From Alcaligenes faecalis (GTDB lineage: Bacteria > Pseudomonadota > Gammaproteobacteria > Burkholderiales > Burkholderiaceae_B): 64,000 nucleotides of DNA. Numbering within the stretch: position 1 is the stretch's first letter; each line of letters starts with the position of its first letter. The stretch spans positions 2,852,001-2,916,000 of the forward strand of contig NZ_CP031012.1 of NCBI RefSeq assembly GCF_009497775.1. Direction: 5' to 3'. The notes beneath the pieces were generated by a model that saw nothing but the letters and a program-made list of their open reading frames with translations, ran no database searches and was not told the origin of the DNA. Below are positions 1-9,501 of this stretch, in pieces. Position numbers and translations under genes: made by a program.

Positions 1-1
1 T

Positions 2-1084
2 GAACTGGTACACCGTATCGGCAAGGATTACGAAAAGCCGGCCTGGGGTCTGAACGAAACCCAGATTGACGGCCAAACCGTCGCCGTGCGCGAGGTCGAA
101 CACCTGAGCAAGCCTTTCTGTAGGCTGATCCACTTCGAGCGCGATCATCCCAAAGCAGATCAGGACCCCACGATTTTGCTGGTGGCCCCTTTGTCCGGCC
201 ACCACGCCACCTTGCTGCGTGAAACCGTGCGTGCGCTGCTGCCTGATCACTCGGTCTATGTCACCGACTGGATTGATGCCCGCATGGTGCCCCGTTCGGC
301 TGGCCCCTTCCATCTGGACGATTACGTTCTGTATGTGCAGGAGTTCATCCAGGCGCTGGGCCCGAAGGTACACGTCATGTCGGTTTGCCAACCCACCGTG
401 CCGGTACTGGCTGCCGTCTCGCTGATGGCAACCCGTCGCTCGGCCGTGATGCCGCGCAGCATGATCATGATGGGTGGCCCCATCGACACACGTCAGTCAC
501 CTACCGAGGTGAACCGTCTGGCCACCACCAAGTCTTACTCCTGGTTTGAAAACAATCTGATTCATCGCGTGCCAAGCAAATACCCCGGCGCCCACCGTCG
601 TGTGTACCCCGGCTTTTTGCAGCATGCGGGTTTTGTGGCCATGAATCCGGATCGTCACGTCAGCTCGCACTACGATTTTTATCAGCACCTGATCAAGGGT
701 GATGATGACGATGCGCAAGCACACCGCCGTTTCTACGACGAATACAATGCCGTGCTGGATATGCCCGCCGAGTTCTATCTGGACACCATCCGCATCGTGT
801 TCCAGGAGCACCGCCTGCCCAAGGGCCAATGGCACGTACATGGCGAACAAGTCCGCCCCCAGGATATTGATGGCGTAGCCCTGTTTACCATTGAGGGCGA
901 GCTGGACGATATTTCCGGCCAGGGTCAGACCCATTCAGCTCAGGGACTGTGCGCGAAAATCGCTCCTGAACTCAAGCAACAATTCACCGCGCCCAACTGT
1001 GGTCATTACGGGATTTTCTCCGGAAGCCGCTGGCGCACGCTGATCTGTCCTAAAATCAGGGACTTCATCCGTCAGCACAACTGA
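2..1084 (+). CDS. phaZ: Intracellular polyhydroxyalkanoate depolymerase, 5'-truncated
   Basis: The reading frame is already open at base 2, so the gene is cut by the window edge; 360 residues remain of a family usually a little over 400. It is an alpha/beta hydrolase that breaks down stored poly-3-hydroxybutyrate granules in the cytoplasm. The nucleophile elbow reads [10 protein letters not shown], with the cysteine (codon 386-388) in place of the usual lipase serine; this is the hallmark of the PhaZ1 type known from Ralstonia/Cupriavidus. The Asp (GELDDISG) and His ([10 protein letters not shown]) partners of the triad are present near the C-terminus. A GTG at 86 could serve as a start, but the homologous sequence continues upstream of it. 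A strong terminator follows directly. Confidence 0.93.
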   Translation, partial: ELVHRIGKDYEKPAWGLNETQIDGQTVAVREVEHLSKPFCRLIHFERDHPKADQDPTILLVAPLSGHHATLLRETVRALLPDHSVYVTDWIDARMVPRSAGPFHLDDYVLYVQEFIQALGPKVHVMSVCQPTVPVLAAVSLMATRRSAVMPRSMIMMGGPIDTRQSPTEVNRLATTKSYSWFENNLIHRVPSKYPGAHRRVYPGFLQHAGFVAMNPDRHVSSHYDFYQHLIKGDDDDAQAHRRFYDEYNAVLDMPAEFYLDTIRIVFQEHRLPKGQWHVHGEQVRPQDIDGVALFTIEGELDDISGQGQTHSAQGLCAKIAPELKQQFTAPNCGHYGIFSGSRWRTLICPKIRDFIRQHN

Positions 1085-1106
1085 TATTTGGCTTACGCCG
1101 TTTCTG

Positions 1107-1130
1107 ACGGGGCCAGATGGCCCCGTTTTT
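1107..1130 (+). terminator. Intrinsic terminator of phaZ
   Basis: An 8-bp GC-rich stem (ACGGGGCC / GGCCCCGT) with loop AGAT is followed by a run of five T. It lies 22 bases after the phaZ stop and only 6 bases before the start codon of the next gene. Confidence 0.85.
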
Positions 1131-1136
1131 GCATTC

Positions 1137-1778
1137 ATGTCCGACACCTTAATACGGCGCATTGACGCCCTGCTCCCTCAAACCCAGTGCACCCGCTGTG
1201 GTTACGACGCCTGTCTGCCCTATGCCCAAGCCATCGCGCTGGAGGGCGAGGCCATCAACCGCTGCCCGCCGGGCGGGCAGGAAGGCGTACAGGCCCTGGC
1301 CGAATTGCTGGGTCGTGACGCCCTGCCCCTGGACCCATCCTGTGGTGAATTCACTGGCCCCAGCCGGGCGGTGATTATTGAAGAACACTGTATTGGTTGC
1401 ACCTTGTGCATTCAGGCCTGTCCGGTGGACGCCATTATTGGCGCCAACAAGCTGATGCATACCGTGCTGGCCGACCGCTGCACGGGCTGTGAGCTCTGTG
1501 TGCCGCCCTGTCCAGTGGATTGCATCAGCATGGTGCCTACCGACGAATGGAGCAGCGAACAGGCCATACAGGCACGCCTGGACACGGAACAGCGCCGCGA
1601 CCGTCTGCTGGCCCGGCATAAGGAAAGCTCGGATCTGGCCGCCCGTACGCTGGCCAACAAACCCGTCCTGGCCAACAATGCCGATCAGGCTGATAAACGA
1701 GAGGCGTCGATTGCCTCTGCCCTGGCTCGCGCCCGTGCCCGGCGCGCCAGCAAGACTGCAAGCGGAACCACGCCATGA
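1137..1778 (+). CDS. rsxB: RnfB/RsxB-type iron-sulfur electron-transfer protein
   Basis: A 213-residue ferredoxin-like protein. Near the N-terminus a four-cysteine motif (C18-x2-C21-x4-C26-x16-C43) matches the 4Fe-4S domain of RnfB/RsxB. Two bacterial ferredoxin motifs follow ([12 protein letters not shown] near residue 85 and [12 protein letters not shown] near 115), each binding a 4Fe-4S cluster. The C-terminal 70 residues are charged, Ala/Arg-rich and probably disordered. The N-terminal membrane anchor of RnfB is missing and no other rnf/rsx subunit is nearby, so it probably works as a soluble electron carrier; the partner is unknown. It overlaps nth by ATGA, echoing the rsx-nth order of enterics. 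No Shine-Dalgarno sequence is visible between the phaZ terminator and the ATG. Confidence 0.85.
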   Translation: MSDTLIRRIDALLPQTQCTRCGYDACLPYAQAIALEGEAINRCPPGGQEGVQALAELLGRDALPLDPSCGEFTGPSRAVIIEEHCIGCTLCIQACPVDAIIGANKLMHTVLADRCTGCELCVPPCPVDCISMVPTDEWSSEQAIQARLDTEQRRDRLLARHKESSDLAARTLANKPVLANNADQADKREASIASALARARARRASKTASGTTP

Positions 1779-2413
1779 ACGCTGCCAAGCGCCACGAGAT
1801 TTTCAGCCGTTTTCAGGCGGCCAACCCCAAGCCCACCACCGAACTGGAATACGCCGACACCTTTCAATTGCTGATTGCCGTGATTCTGTCGGCCCAGGCC
1901 ACAGACCGTTCCGTGAATCTGGCCACAGCCCGTTTCTTCCCGGAACATGGCACGCCGGAAGGGATTCTGGCCATGGGTGAAGAAGGTCTGCGAGAAGCCA
2001 TCAAGACCATTGGTCTGTACAAGACCAAGGCTGCCAACGTCATCAAGACCTGTCAGATTCTGCTGGACCTGCATCAAGGCAAGGTTCCCTGTGACCGCGC
2101 TGCTCTGGAAGCGCTTCCAGGCGTAGGTCGCAAAACCGCCAACGTCGTCCTGAACACCGCTTTTGGCCTGCCCACCATTGCGGTGGACACGCATATTTTC
2201 CGTGTGGCGAACCGCACCGGCATTGCCCCCGGAAAGAACGTGGTCGAAGTGGAAAAGAAGCTGGAAAAAGTGATCCCCAAGCCCTTTTTGCTGGACGCCC
2301 ACCACTGGCTGATTTTGCACGGTCGCTACATCTGTGTGGCCCGCAAGCCCAAGTGTCCCCAGTGCGGTATCTCGGATTTGTGCGACTTCAAACCGAAAAC
2401 TGTTAACACTTAA
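1775..2413 (+). CDS. nth: Endonuclease III (DNA glycosylase/AP lyase)
   Basis: A base-excision repair enzyme that removes oxidised pyrimidines and nicks the abasic site. The 212-residue protein has the helix-hairpin-helix LPGVGRKTA with catalytic Lys120 and the catalytic Asp138 (VDTHIFRV), numbered as in E. coli Nth. The 4Fe-4S cluster motif C-x6-C-x2-C-x5-C is at the C-terminus ([17 protein letters not shown]). The start ATG overlaps the rsxB stop (ATGA), so translation is probably coupled. Length and motifs are normal. Confidence 0.97.
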   Translation: MNAAKRHEIFSRFQAANPKPTTELEYADTFQLLIAVILSAQATDRSVNLATARFFPEHGTPEGILAMGEEGLREAIKTIGLYKTKAANVIKTCQILLDLHQGKVPCDRAALEALPGVGRKTANVVLNTAFGLPTIAVDTHIFRVANRTGIAPGKNVVEVEKKLEKVIPKPFLLDAHHWLILHGRYICVARKPKCPQCGISDLCDFKPKTVNT

Positions 2414-2657
2414 GTAACACATACCCGGTTTAACAACATTTGTTTACTAAACAGTGCATTAAACCGGACCATCCTATGACAAACCCGCATAGTTTTGCTT
2501 CGTCGGCGCTTCCATACTGAAACGCATGAAGGACTCTGCCTATAGTTTGCTGGCGATGGAATCACCGCGGTAAGAGGCAAAGGACGCGTAACGGGTTCCT
2601 GCGCCGACCAGCCAACGTACAGGCCCATATTGACGACTCACGACAAGGAGCGTTCTC

Positions 2658-3350
2658 ATGACACGGGCTGCCCTGGATATTGAGAATCTGTACGCCTGGC
2701 ACCGAGAGTTTCCGCTCTTGCGCGGATTGAATTTGCAGGTCGCTTCCGGCGAAATCTGCACTGTCTTGAGCCGCAACCGGGCCGGCCGCAGCGCCATGCT
2801 ACGCGCCATCGTGGGTTTGACGGATAGCCGCCGCGGCTCCATCCGTATTCAAGGCACCGAAGCCATACACCTGAACCAGCATCAGCTGGCGGATCTGGGT
2901 GTGGGCTACAGCCCTTACGAACAAAGCATCTTTACCGGCCTGAGCTGCGAGGAAAACCTCCTGCTGCCGCCCGCCATAGGCACGGCCCTGGGTGGCGGAA
3001 TGTCGCTGGTACAAATCTACGAGCTCTTGCCCAGCCTGGAGCAGCGTCGCCACCATATGGCTACCCAGCTGTCTACCGGCGAACAAAAGATACTGGCGAT
3101 TGCGCGCTTGCTGCGCACGGGTGTGAATCTGCTGCTTCTGGACAAGGTATCGGAGGGCTTGGCCCCGGTGCAGGCCCAGACACTAGGCAAATTGATCTGC
3201 ACGCTGCGCAACGAGGGCTACACCATTGTGCTGGCCGAGCAATGCCCGCAGTTCTCGGCAGAGTTCAGCGATCAGTTTCATGTGCTGGAGCAGGGGCAAA
3301 TTATCGAGCGATTCGGCCGTAGCGAATTAAGCCATACCACCCCGGAATAA
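2658..3350 (+). CDS. Orphan LivF-like ABC ATPase with degenerate ATP-binding motifs
   Basis: A 230-residue ABC-type nucleotide-binding domain most like the LivF/UrtE branch (note SEGLAP after Walker B). The motifs needed for catalysis are altered. Walker A reads SRNRAGRS at residues 38-45, so the glycines at 38 and 41 and the invariant lysine (now Arg44) are all replaced. The signature is LSTGEQ (138-143). Walker B reads LLLLDKVSEG with Lys163 where the catalytic Glu belongs. The fold and full length are otherwise kept and there is no internal stop. No permease or binding protein is adjacent. AAGGAG ahead of the ATG gives a good ribosome binding site. It may be an ATPase-dead regulator, a subunit working with another ATPase, or a gene in early decay. 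Confidence 0.8.
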   Translation: MTRAALDIENLYAWHREFPLLRGLNLQVASGEICTVLSRNRAGRSAMLRAIVGLTDSRRGSIRIQGTEAIHLNQHQLADLGVGYSPYEQSIFTGLSCEENLLLPPAIGTALGGGMSLVQIYELLPSLEQRRHHMATQLSTGEQKILAIARLLRTGVNLLLLDKVSEGLAPVQAQTLGKLICTLRNEGYTIVLAEQCPQFSAEFSDQFHVLEQGQIIERFGRSELSHTTPE

Positions 3351-3447
3351 CCGGACAAACTCCAAGGCTTTCCATTTCCGGGCTGTTACCAGGTGATGCG
3401 AAAAACAGACATAGAGGCCAAATCGGCCTCACATGAATCCTGCTTAC

Positions 3448-3461
3448 TTGATCTACAACAA
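3448..3461. promoter_or_regulatory. Candidate FNR/Anr-type box upstream of ompW
   Basis: TTGAT-N4-AACAA matches the FNR-family palindrome TTGAT-N4-ATCAA with one mismatch. It lies about 100 bases upstream of the ompW start. E. coli ompW is known to respond to oxygen through FNR, which makes the site plausible; one such match can also arise by chance. Confidence 0.3.
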
Positions 3462-3560
3462 GGTCAGGCGACCAACTACCTCTGAAGCTTGCTTTGGATC
3501 AAATCCGCGGGCCCAGCCCTCATGCACTCTGTAGGCTTTACACATACCTACGGAGCTCCT

Positions 3561-4202
3561 ATGAAAACCCGCCACTTGTTTCCAGGTCTGCACCTGTCCT
3601 TGCTCGCCGTTGGACTGGCAGCTGTTTTGTACGCCCCTCAAGGCCAAACACACGAAGCGGGTGATTTCTTGCTCAAAGGTGGTGTGACTTGGGTGGCTCC
3701 CAAATCCAATAACGGTTCGGTTGCCAATGGCACCGTGGATCTGGACGTAGGCAATAATGCCCGCCCCAGCTTCTCGCTGACTTACATGGCTACCCGCAAT
3801 ATCGGTATTGAACTGCTGGGCGCTTTCCCCTTCCAGCACAATATCGACAGCAATCTGGGTCGTATCGGCAAGACCAAGCACTTGCCCCCAACCCTGAGCC
3901 TGCAATACCACTTCCTGCCTGACAGCGACTTCCAACCCTATGTGGGCGTGGGTGTGAACTACACCATGTTCTTTGACACCGAGTCGCGCGGTGCCCTGGC
4001 TGGCTCCGACCTGAAGCTGAAAAACAGCTGGGGTTTTGCAGCCCAGGTCGGCGTGGATTACAAGCTGGACAAGAACTGGTTCCTGAATGCCGATGTACGC
4101 TACATCAGCATCCGCCCAGACGTGAAGCTGGACGGTCAGTCCATTGGCAAAGCCAAGCTCGACCCCGTGGTTGCCACCATCGGGATCGGCTACCGCTTCT
4201 AA
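3561..4202 (+). CDS. ompW: OmpW family outer membrane protein
   Basis: An eight-stranded beta-barrel of the OmpW family, thought to let small hydrophobic molecules cross the outer membrane. The start chosen is ATG 3561 (MKTRHLFPG) because GGAG lies 5 bases upstream and the protein then opens with a signal peptide; an upstream in-frame ATG at 3489 would add a 24-residue non-signal extension. The mature part shows alternating amphipathic strands, an OmpW-type motif ([11 protein letters not shown]) and the terminal aromatic residue (GIGYRF) used by the BAM machinery. The 213-residue length is typical. Its stop overlaps the convergent livF stop by four bases, with no terminator between them. Confidence 0.92.
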   Translation: MKTRHLFPGLHLSLLAVGLAAVLYAPQGQTHEAGDFLLKGGVTWVAPKSNNGSVANGTVDLDVGNNARPSFSLTYMATRNIGIELLGAFPFQHNIDSNLGRIGKTKHLPPTLSLQYHFLPDSDFQPYVGVGVNYTMFFDTESRGALAGSDLKLKNSWGFAAQVGVDYKLDKNWFLNADVRYISIRPDVKLDGQSIGKAKLDPVVATIGIGYRF

Positions 4203-4981
4203 GCCGTCGCTTCTTCCTGCTCGCGTTTGCCCTGCCCCAAGCCCAGATAGCTTTCTATCACTCGGGGATTATGAGCCAGGTCAGACGCGGGCCCTTGCAG
4301 CACCACATCGCCCGTCTCCAGTACATAACCGTAGTCAGCCACTTGCAAAGCGGCACGAGCATTTTGCTCGACCAGCAAGATGGCCACGCCGGTACTGCGC
4401 AGTCGGGCGATGATCATGAAGATCTCCCGCACCACACGCGGCGCCAGGCCCAGGCTGGGTTCATCCAGCATCAGCACTTTGGGTTGCGCCATCAAGGCAC
4501 GGCCTACGGCCAGCATCTGCCGCTCCCCACCTGACAAAGTTCCTGCCAGCTGAGTACGACGCTCTTTCAAGCGTGGGAACAGGGTATAGACCTTGTCCAT
4601 GGTGTCGCGCCAGCCGGGGTGGCGGGCGCGATACAGGCGGAAACCGCCCAGCAGCAGATTGTCTTCCACTGTCATGCTGCCAAACAGCTCGCGGCGCTCT
4701 GGCACCAGGGAAATACCGGCTGCCACGCGACGCTCCACTTCCCAGTGGCTGATCTCCTGCCCTTCGTACTGCACCGAGCCGGTGCTGCGGCCCACGCTGG
4801 GCAAGGAGCCCATCATGGAGTTCAGCAAGGTGGATTTACCGGCACCGTTGGCACCAATCACGGTCACAATGCTGCCTGCTCGCACGTCCAGGCTGGCGCC
4901 CATCACGGCACTGACTTTGCCGTACTGAGCCGCCAGATTGTCTACCTTCAGGATAATGTCTTTCGATTGTGCCGAACTCAT
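4199..4981 (-). CDS. livF: Branched-chain amino acid type ABC transporter, ATP-binding protein LivF
   Basis: The second ATPase of a LivKHMGF-type importer. The 260-residue protein has intact Walker A (GANGAGKST, 43-51), signature LSGGERQ, Walker [13 protein letters not shown] and the LivF-type ending LLVEQNA. It is the last gene of the transporter operon and its ATG overlaps the stop of the livM-livG fusion (ATGA). The substrate cannot be told from the ATPase; the family handles leucine, isoleucine and valine as well as urea, amides and aromatic acids. These intact motifs contrast with the degenerate paralogue at 2658-3350. Confidence 0.94.
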   Translation of the reverse strand: MSSAQSKDIILKVDNLAAQYGKVSAVMGASLDVRAGSIVTVIGANGAGKSTLLNSMMGSLPSVGRSTGSVQYEGQEISHWEVERRVAAGISLVPERRELFGSMTVEDNLLLGGFRLYRARHPGWRDTMDKVYTLFPRLKERRTQLAGTLSGGERQMLAVGRALMAQPKVLMLDEPSLGLAPRVVREIFMIIARLRSTGVAILLVEQNARAALQVADYGYVLETGDVVLQGPASDLAHNPRVIESYLGLGQGKREQEEATA

Positions 4982-6810
4982 AGCGCTGCTCCTGCCGAGG
5001 CGGGCTCATTGACCTGATCCAGATCCAGGTCGTCATCAATACCACCCAGGTAGGCTTCCAGCACCGCTGGATTTTCCTGAATTTCCTTGGGCAAACCTTC
5101 GGCCAGCTTGGTGCCAAAATCCATGACAACCAGCTTGTCCGTCAAATTCATGACAAAGTCCATGTCATGCTCAACCAGCAGAATGCTCATGCCTTCGCTA
5201 CGCAGTTGATCCAGCACTTTGGCCAGTTCCTGCTTTTCCTTGTAGCGCAAGCCAGCAGCCGGTTCGTCCAGCAGCAAAAGCAGCGGATCGGAGGCCAGAG
5301 CTCGGGCAATTTCCAGAATACGCTGCTGACCCAGGGCCAGATTGCCCGCTTCTTCGTACAGGTAGTCCCCCAGACCCACACGCTCCAGCTGAACAGCGGC
5401 TTCGTGCAGCAGCTCGGCTTCGCTACGGCGTTCGGTATGCAAGACAGCCGAGACCACACCCACCTTGCGGCGCAAGTGAGCGCCCAGTGCCACGTTTTCC
5501 AGCACGGTCATGGTTGGCAGCAACTGTACGTGCTGGAAGGTACGGCCCACGCCCAGACGAGAAATCTCGCGAGCAGGCTGACCATCAATACGCTTGCCCA
5601 GGAAGCTGACCTGACCGCTGGTTGCCGACAGTACGCCGGTAATCAGGTTGAAGGTTGTGCTCTTGCCTGCACCGTTAGGACCGATCAGGCCCATGATCTG
5701 ACCCGCACTCAAGGTGAAGCTGATGTCATTCACAGCCACCAGGCCACCGAACTCCTTGCGGATCTTGTTCACTTCCAGAACCAGCGAACCGGCCTGAGGA
5801 CGCTCACGCTGAGGCAAGGCCTCGGCTTGTGGAGGAGCCGCCTGATTACGCTTCTGTGCACCGAAAATCTGTTCCCAGCCCTTGTGCAGGATGGGCCACA
5901 AACCGTCGCGGGCGTACTGCAAAATCAGCACCATCAAGATACCGAAAACGATCAGCTCGAAGTTGATGTCGGTATTGAGCAGCTTGGGCAACCAGTTCTG
6001 CAACTGGTCTTTCAGGCTCAGCACCAGGGCCGAACCCAGAACAGCACCCCATACACTGCCTGCTCCGCCCAACACAGCCATGAACAGGTATTCAATACCG
6101 TAGTTCAAACCGAAGGGGCTGGGCGACACGGCGCGCTGGTAGTGCGCGTAAAGCCAACCGGACACACAAGCCAGCAAGGCGGCGTACACGAACACAATGA
6201 CCTTGTAGTTGCCCATGTTCACGCCAAAGGACTCGGCCATACCACTGCCGTGTTTCAGAGCGCGAATGGCACGTCCTGGACGAGAGTTCAGCAGGTTGCG
6301 CGTACCCCACATGGCCAGCAAGGCAAAAGCCCAGATCAGGTAGTAAATATCCCGGCCGGAGGACAGGGAAATACCGAAGAACTCCAAAGGAGCAATACCG
6401 GAAATACCGTCATACTGACCCAGAAATTCCAGGTTGCCGAACAGGTAGTACAAGGCCAGACCCCACGCCAGGGTACACAGGGGCAGGAAGTGGCCGGACA
6501 AACGCAGTGTGATCGCACCCAGAATGTAGGCAACCATCATGGTCACTGCCATGCCGATCAGCAAGTTGAACCAGGGTGACCAGCCCAGACGAGCGGTCAG
6601 ATAGGCCGTGGTGTAGGCGCCCAGGCCCACAAACGCAGCCTGACCAAACGAAGTCAGACCACCCACACCAGTCAGCAACACCAGACCCAGCACAACCAGG
6701 CTGGTCAAACCAATATAGTTAAGCTGGGTAATCCAGAATTCGGGCGTTGCGCCCAGCTGCGGCAAAACCAATAGAACCGCGATAAATAGTAGCGTCAGCC
6801 AGTGTCTCAT
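4978..6810 (-). CDS. livM-livG: LivM-LivG fusion: ABC permease plus ATPase
   Basis: One 610-residue polypeptide combines two normally separate subunits. Residues 1 to about 315 are a LivM-type permease with multiple membrane helices and the family motif [17 protein letters not shown] linker rich in Gln, Pro and Glu follows (roughly 318-345). Residues from about 346 are a LivG-type ATPase with Walker [10 protein letters not shown], signature LALGQQR, Walker [12 protein letters not shown] and the typical [10 protein letters not shown]. The acidic tail DDDLDLDQ is unusual. The frame is continuous with no stop or restart at the junction. It lies 5 bases after livH and overlaps livF. Fusions of this kind are known in proteobacteria. 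Confidence 0.94.
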   Translation of the reverse strand: MRHWLTLLFIAVLLVLPQLGATPEFWITQLNYIGLTSLVVLGLVLLTGVGGLTSFGQAAFVGLGAYTTAYLTARLGWSPWFNLLIGMAVTMMVAYILGAITLRLSGHFLPLCTLAWGLALYYLFGNLEFLGQYDGISGIAPLEFFGISLSSGRDIYYLIWAFALLAMWGTRNLLNSRPGRAIRALKHGSGMAESFGVNMGNYKVIVFVYAALLACVSGWLYAHYQRAVSPSPFGLNYGIEYLFMAVLGGAGSVWGAVLGSALVLSLKDQLQNWLPKLLNTDINFELIVFGILMVLILQYARDGLWPILHKGWEQIFGAQKRNQAAPPQAEALPQRERPQAGSLVLEVNKIRKEFGGLVAVNDISFTLSAGQIMGLIGPNGAGKSTTFNLITGVLSATSGQVSFLGKRIDGQPAREISRLGVGRTFQHVQLLPTMTVLENVALGAHLRRKVGVVSAVLHTERRSEAELLHEAAVQLERVGLGDYLYEEAGNLALGQQRILEIARALASDPLLLLLDEPAAGLRYKEKQELAKVLDQLRSEGMSILLVEHDMDFVMNLTDKLVVMDFGTKLAEGLPKEIQENPAVLEAYLGGIDDDLDLDQVNEPASAGAAL

Positions 6811-6815
6811 GTGAT

Positions 6816-7853
6816 TTACTCCTCATCATCCACGTGCTTGCTACCGAAGGAGCGCCACAACAACACCGGTATCACCATGGTAAATACAATAACTTCTTTG
6901 TAGGCACTGGCCCAGAAAGAGGAAAACGCTTCCAGAACCCCCAGGAACAAGGCACCCAGGAGGGTAACGGGGTAGCTGATCAGGCCGCCAAAAATGGCCG
7001 CCACAAAGCCCTTGAGACCGATCAAAAAGCCCGTGTCGTAATAGATGGTCGTCACAGGAGCGATCAGCATGCCGGACAAGGCACCAATGGCCGCAGCCAG
7101 GGTGAAGGTCAGCGAGCCGGACATATTGGTGCTGATACCCACCAGACGGGCACCACGACGGTTCACCGCCGTTGCACGCAGGGCGCGACCATACAGGGTC
7201 TTACCGAAAAAGCCCCACAAGGCCAGAATCAGGACCACGCAAGCGCCCATCACAAAGAAGGTTTGTGCGGACCAGCTCACGGCGCCCAGGGACACTTCAC
7301 CTTCCATGAAAGGAGGCGTGCGCCAGCCTTCCGGACCAAAGAACACCAGACCCAGACCCGTCAGCGCAAAGTGCACGGCCACCGAGGTAATCAGCAACAC
7401 CAGCACACTGGCTTCAGCGATAGGCTGATACACCAGGCGATAGACCATAGGGCCCAGAGGAATCACAACCGCCAGCGAGAACAGCACGGCTACCCACAAT
7501 GGCAGCTGCGAGCTGACAATGGCGGGAGCGGCAAAGTACACCGCGACAGGGATCACGATATTGACCAGAAACTTGCGTGGCATGCCGGCCAGACTGCGGC
7601 TGCGCAAGGCGGAGAGCAACTCCAGCAAGAACACCAGAGCACCGGCGATCAATAGCAAAATAACGGTTCCCGGCATGCGGCCATTGACCACAAAGGCCAG
7701 GGTCAAGGCGCCAAAGGTGACAAACTCACCTTGCGGGATAAAGATAACGCGGGTAACCAGGAAAACAAGAACCAGGGCGAGCCCGAGCAAGGCATAGATG
7801 GCGCCATTCAATATGCCATCCTGCAACAAAATTAAAGCGATGGTGGTATCCAT
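6816..7853 (-). CDS. livH: Branched-chain amino acid type ABC transporter, permease LivH
   Basis: An inner-membrane permease of the LivH family, pairing with the LivM half of the fusion protein downstream. ATG 7853 ([13 protein letters not shown]) is chosen because the LivH fold begins there and AGGA lies upstream; longer in-frame starts up to 7943 add a non-conserved stretch. The 345-residue protein has about eight hydrophobic helices, the family motif [16 protein letters not shown] and an acidic C-terminal tail (KHVDDEE). It is separated from livK by a hairpin terminator, which probably lowers permease expression relative to the binding protein. Confidence 0.93.
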   Translation of the reverse strand: MDTTIALILLQDGILNGAIYALLGLALVLVFLVTRVIFIPQGEFVTFGALTLAFVVNGRMPGTVILLLIAGALVFLLELLSALRSRSLAGMPRKFLVNIVIPVAVYFAAPAIVSSQLPLWVAVLFSLAVVIPLGPMVYRLVYQPIAEASVLVLLITSVAVHFALTGLGLVFFGPEGWRTPPFMEGEVSLGAVSWSAQTFFVMGACVVLILALWGFFGKTLYGRALRATAVNRRGARLVGISTNMSGSLTFTLAAAIGALSGMLIAPVTTIYYDTGFLIGLKGFVAAIFGGLISYPVTLLGALFLGVLEAFSSFWASAYKEVIVFTMVIPVLLWRSFGSKHVDDEE

Positions 7854-7954
7854 GTCGGACAACATCCTGTACAACAAAAAGGGCAAAGGGCTTACGGCAA
7901 ACGCAGGCCTGTAGCGGGAACGGGTGCCAGGATCATCCAGCACCCGCCTTGGAA

Positions 7955-7978
7955 AAAACCGGCTATTGAGCCGGTTTT
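7955..7978 (-). terminator. Hairpin terminator/attenuator between livK and livH
   Basis: A perfect 10-bp stem (AAAACCGGCT / AGCCGGTTTT) with a 4-base loop, followed on the minus strand by a T run. It stands between the binding-protein gene and the permease genes, so it is probably a partial terminator that sets the ratio of LivK to the membrane subunits. Confidence 0.75.
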
Positions 7979-7991
7979 TGCCTGTCAGATA

Positions 7992-9161
7992 TTACAGATC
8001 AGGCTGATACGTCCATTTACCGTCGACCACTTTCACAATCACGTGGGCACGTTTGTCCAGACCGGCGTGGTCCGTTGCGGACATGTTGAACACACCTTGG
8101 GAAGCTGCCAGTTCCTTGGTTTGTTCCAGAGCGTCACGCAGGGCTGCGCGGAACTCGGGGGTACCTGGCTTGGCACCGGACTTCAGGGCTTCCGGAATGG
8201 CTTCGGTCACGAGCAGACCGGCATCCCACATGTGGCCACCAAAGGTATTGATGGAGCCTTCACCGTACTTGGCTTCGTATTTTTCCTTGTACTCCATGGC
8301 GGTCTTTTTCACCGAGCTGCTGTCAGGCAGTTGTTCGGCAACCAGCAAAGGACCGGCTGGCAAGATCATGTCGTTACAGTCTTTGCCACACACACGCAGC
8401 ACGTCGCTGTTGGCAGCACCGTGTGTTTGGTAAATGATGCCGGCGTAGCCACGGCCTTTCAGTTCACGCTGAGGCAAGGCAACAGGGGTACCGGAACCGG
8501 CGATCAGAACGGCATCAGGCTTGGTGCCCAGCAGCTTCAGAACCTGACCGGTCACACTGGTGTCGTTACGACCATAGCGCTCGGCGCCCAGCACCTTGAT
8601 GCCTTTGGCTTGAGCAGCTTCGGTAATCACGTTCAGCCAGCCATCACCGTAGGCGTCGTTGTAGCCGATAAAGCCCAGGGTTTTGACGTTCTGCTTGACC
8701 ATGGCATCAGCCAGGGCGCCAGCCATCAACTGGTCATTCTGAGGGGTCTTGAACACCCAGGTACGGGCGCCTTCCACAGGATCAACAATCTTGGCGTTGG
8801 CGGCCACACTGATCATCGGAGTCTTGGTTTCGCCAGCAACGTCCACCATGGCCAGGGAACCGGGGGTCACGGAAGTACCGATCACCACGTCCACTTTGTC
8901 ATCGGTGATCAGCTTGCGCATATTGCGCACGGCCACCGTGGTATCGGTTGCATCGTCCAGAACGATGTACTCGATTTTCTGGCCAGCCACTTCGGTAGGC
9001 AGCAGGCTGACTGTATTGCGCTCAGGAATGCCCAGCGAGGCCGCCGGTCCTGTCGCTGCCACCGTCACACCCACCTTGATCTGCGCGGACACGGCCACGG
9101 GCAGGCTCAAAGCCAGGGCTGCAGCCAATGTCGTCAGGCGACCAGTAGTAATGCAGTTCAT
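7992..9161 (-). CDS. livK: Periplasmic substrate-binding protein of Liv-type ABC transporter
   Basis: A periplasmic binding protein fold type I, Leu/Ile/Val-binding family, 389 residues. ATG 9161 is preferred over an in-frame ATG at 9185 because GGGAG lies 6 bases upstream and the protein then starts with a clean signal peptide (MNCITTGRLTTLAAALALSL, cleavage expected after VSA). The mature chain begins QIKVGVTVAATGPAASLG, the typical first strand and ligand loop. It captures the substrate for LivH-LivM-LivG-LivF. A cysteine pair (CGKDC) could form a disulfide. The true ligand is unknown. Confidence 0.93.
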   Translation of the reverse strand: MNCITTGRLTTLAAALALSLPVAVSAQIKVGVTVAATGPAASLGIPERNTVSLLPTEVAGQKIEYIVLDDATDTTVAVRNMRKLITDDKVDVVIGTSVTPGSLAMVDVAGETKTPMISVAANAKIVDPVEGARTWVFKTPQNDQLMAGALADAMVKQNVKTLGFIGYNDAYGDGWLNVITEAAQAKGIKVLGAERYGRNDTSVTGQVLKLLGTKPDAVLIAGSGTPVALPQRELKGRGYAGIIYQTHGAANSDVLRVCGKDCNDMILPAGPLLVAEQLPDSSSVKKTAMEYKEKYEAKYGEGSINTFGGHMWDAGLLVTEAIPEALKSGAKPGTPEFRAALRDALEQTKELAASQGVFNMSATDHAGLDKRAHVIVKVVDGKWTYQPDL

Positions 9162-9501
9162 CCTTTTCTCCCAAATTTTGTTCATTGTTGTGGACCGATT
9201 TAACGGTCAAAAAATCGTAATACAGATAATCACCAGCACATACCAGAAACGTATCAAGTCACGCGGATTTCAGATATTGGTGTTTACCTTAAATATTAAA
9301 AGTTTAAATAGTGCACTAACTAAAGTGATAGCTCACTAATTAAGTGCCCGGTTCCGCGATTTTCTTCACCGGGGAGCCCACTTGGGAGTCAGGAAGATCT
9401 GCACTTTGGAACCCTCTGTTCCAAACGCACTCTAATTGTCGATTACTATGTAGGACTGCGCCTCCTGTAGGCATTGATCTGTTTTTCATAAGGCAGCACA
9501 C
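9162..9501. other. Divergent livK/msrB promoter region with clustered inverted repeats
   Basis: This 340-bp region has no gene and must hold the promoters of both livK (minus) and msrB (plus). Positions 9190-9345 are strikingly AT-rich compared with the surrounding genes. A nest of AGTG/CACT half-sites stands out: TAGTGCACTA at 9309-9318, AGTGA-TAGC-TCACT at 9324-9337 and CACT-AATTA-AGTG at 9334-9346. These look like operator sites for a dimeric regulator, but I cannot name it. Confidence 0.5.
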
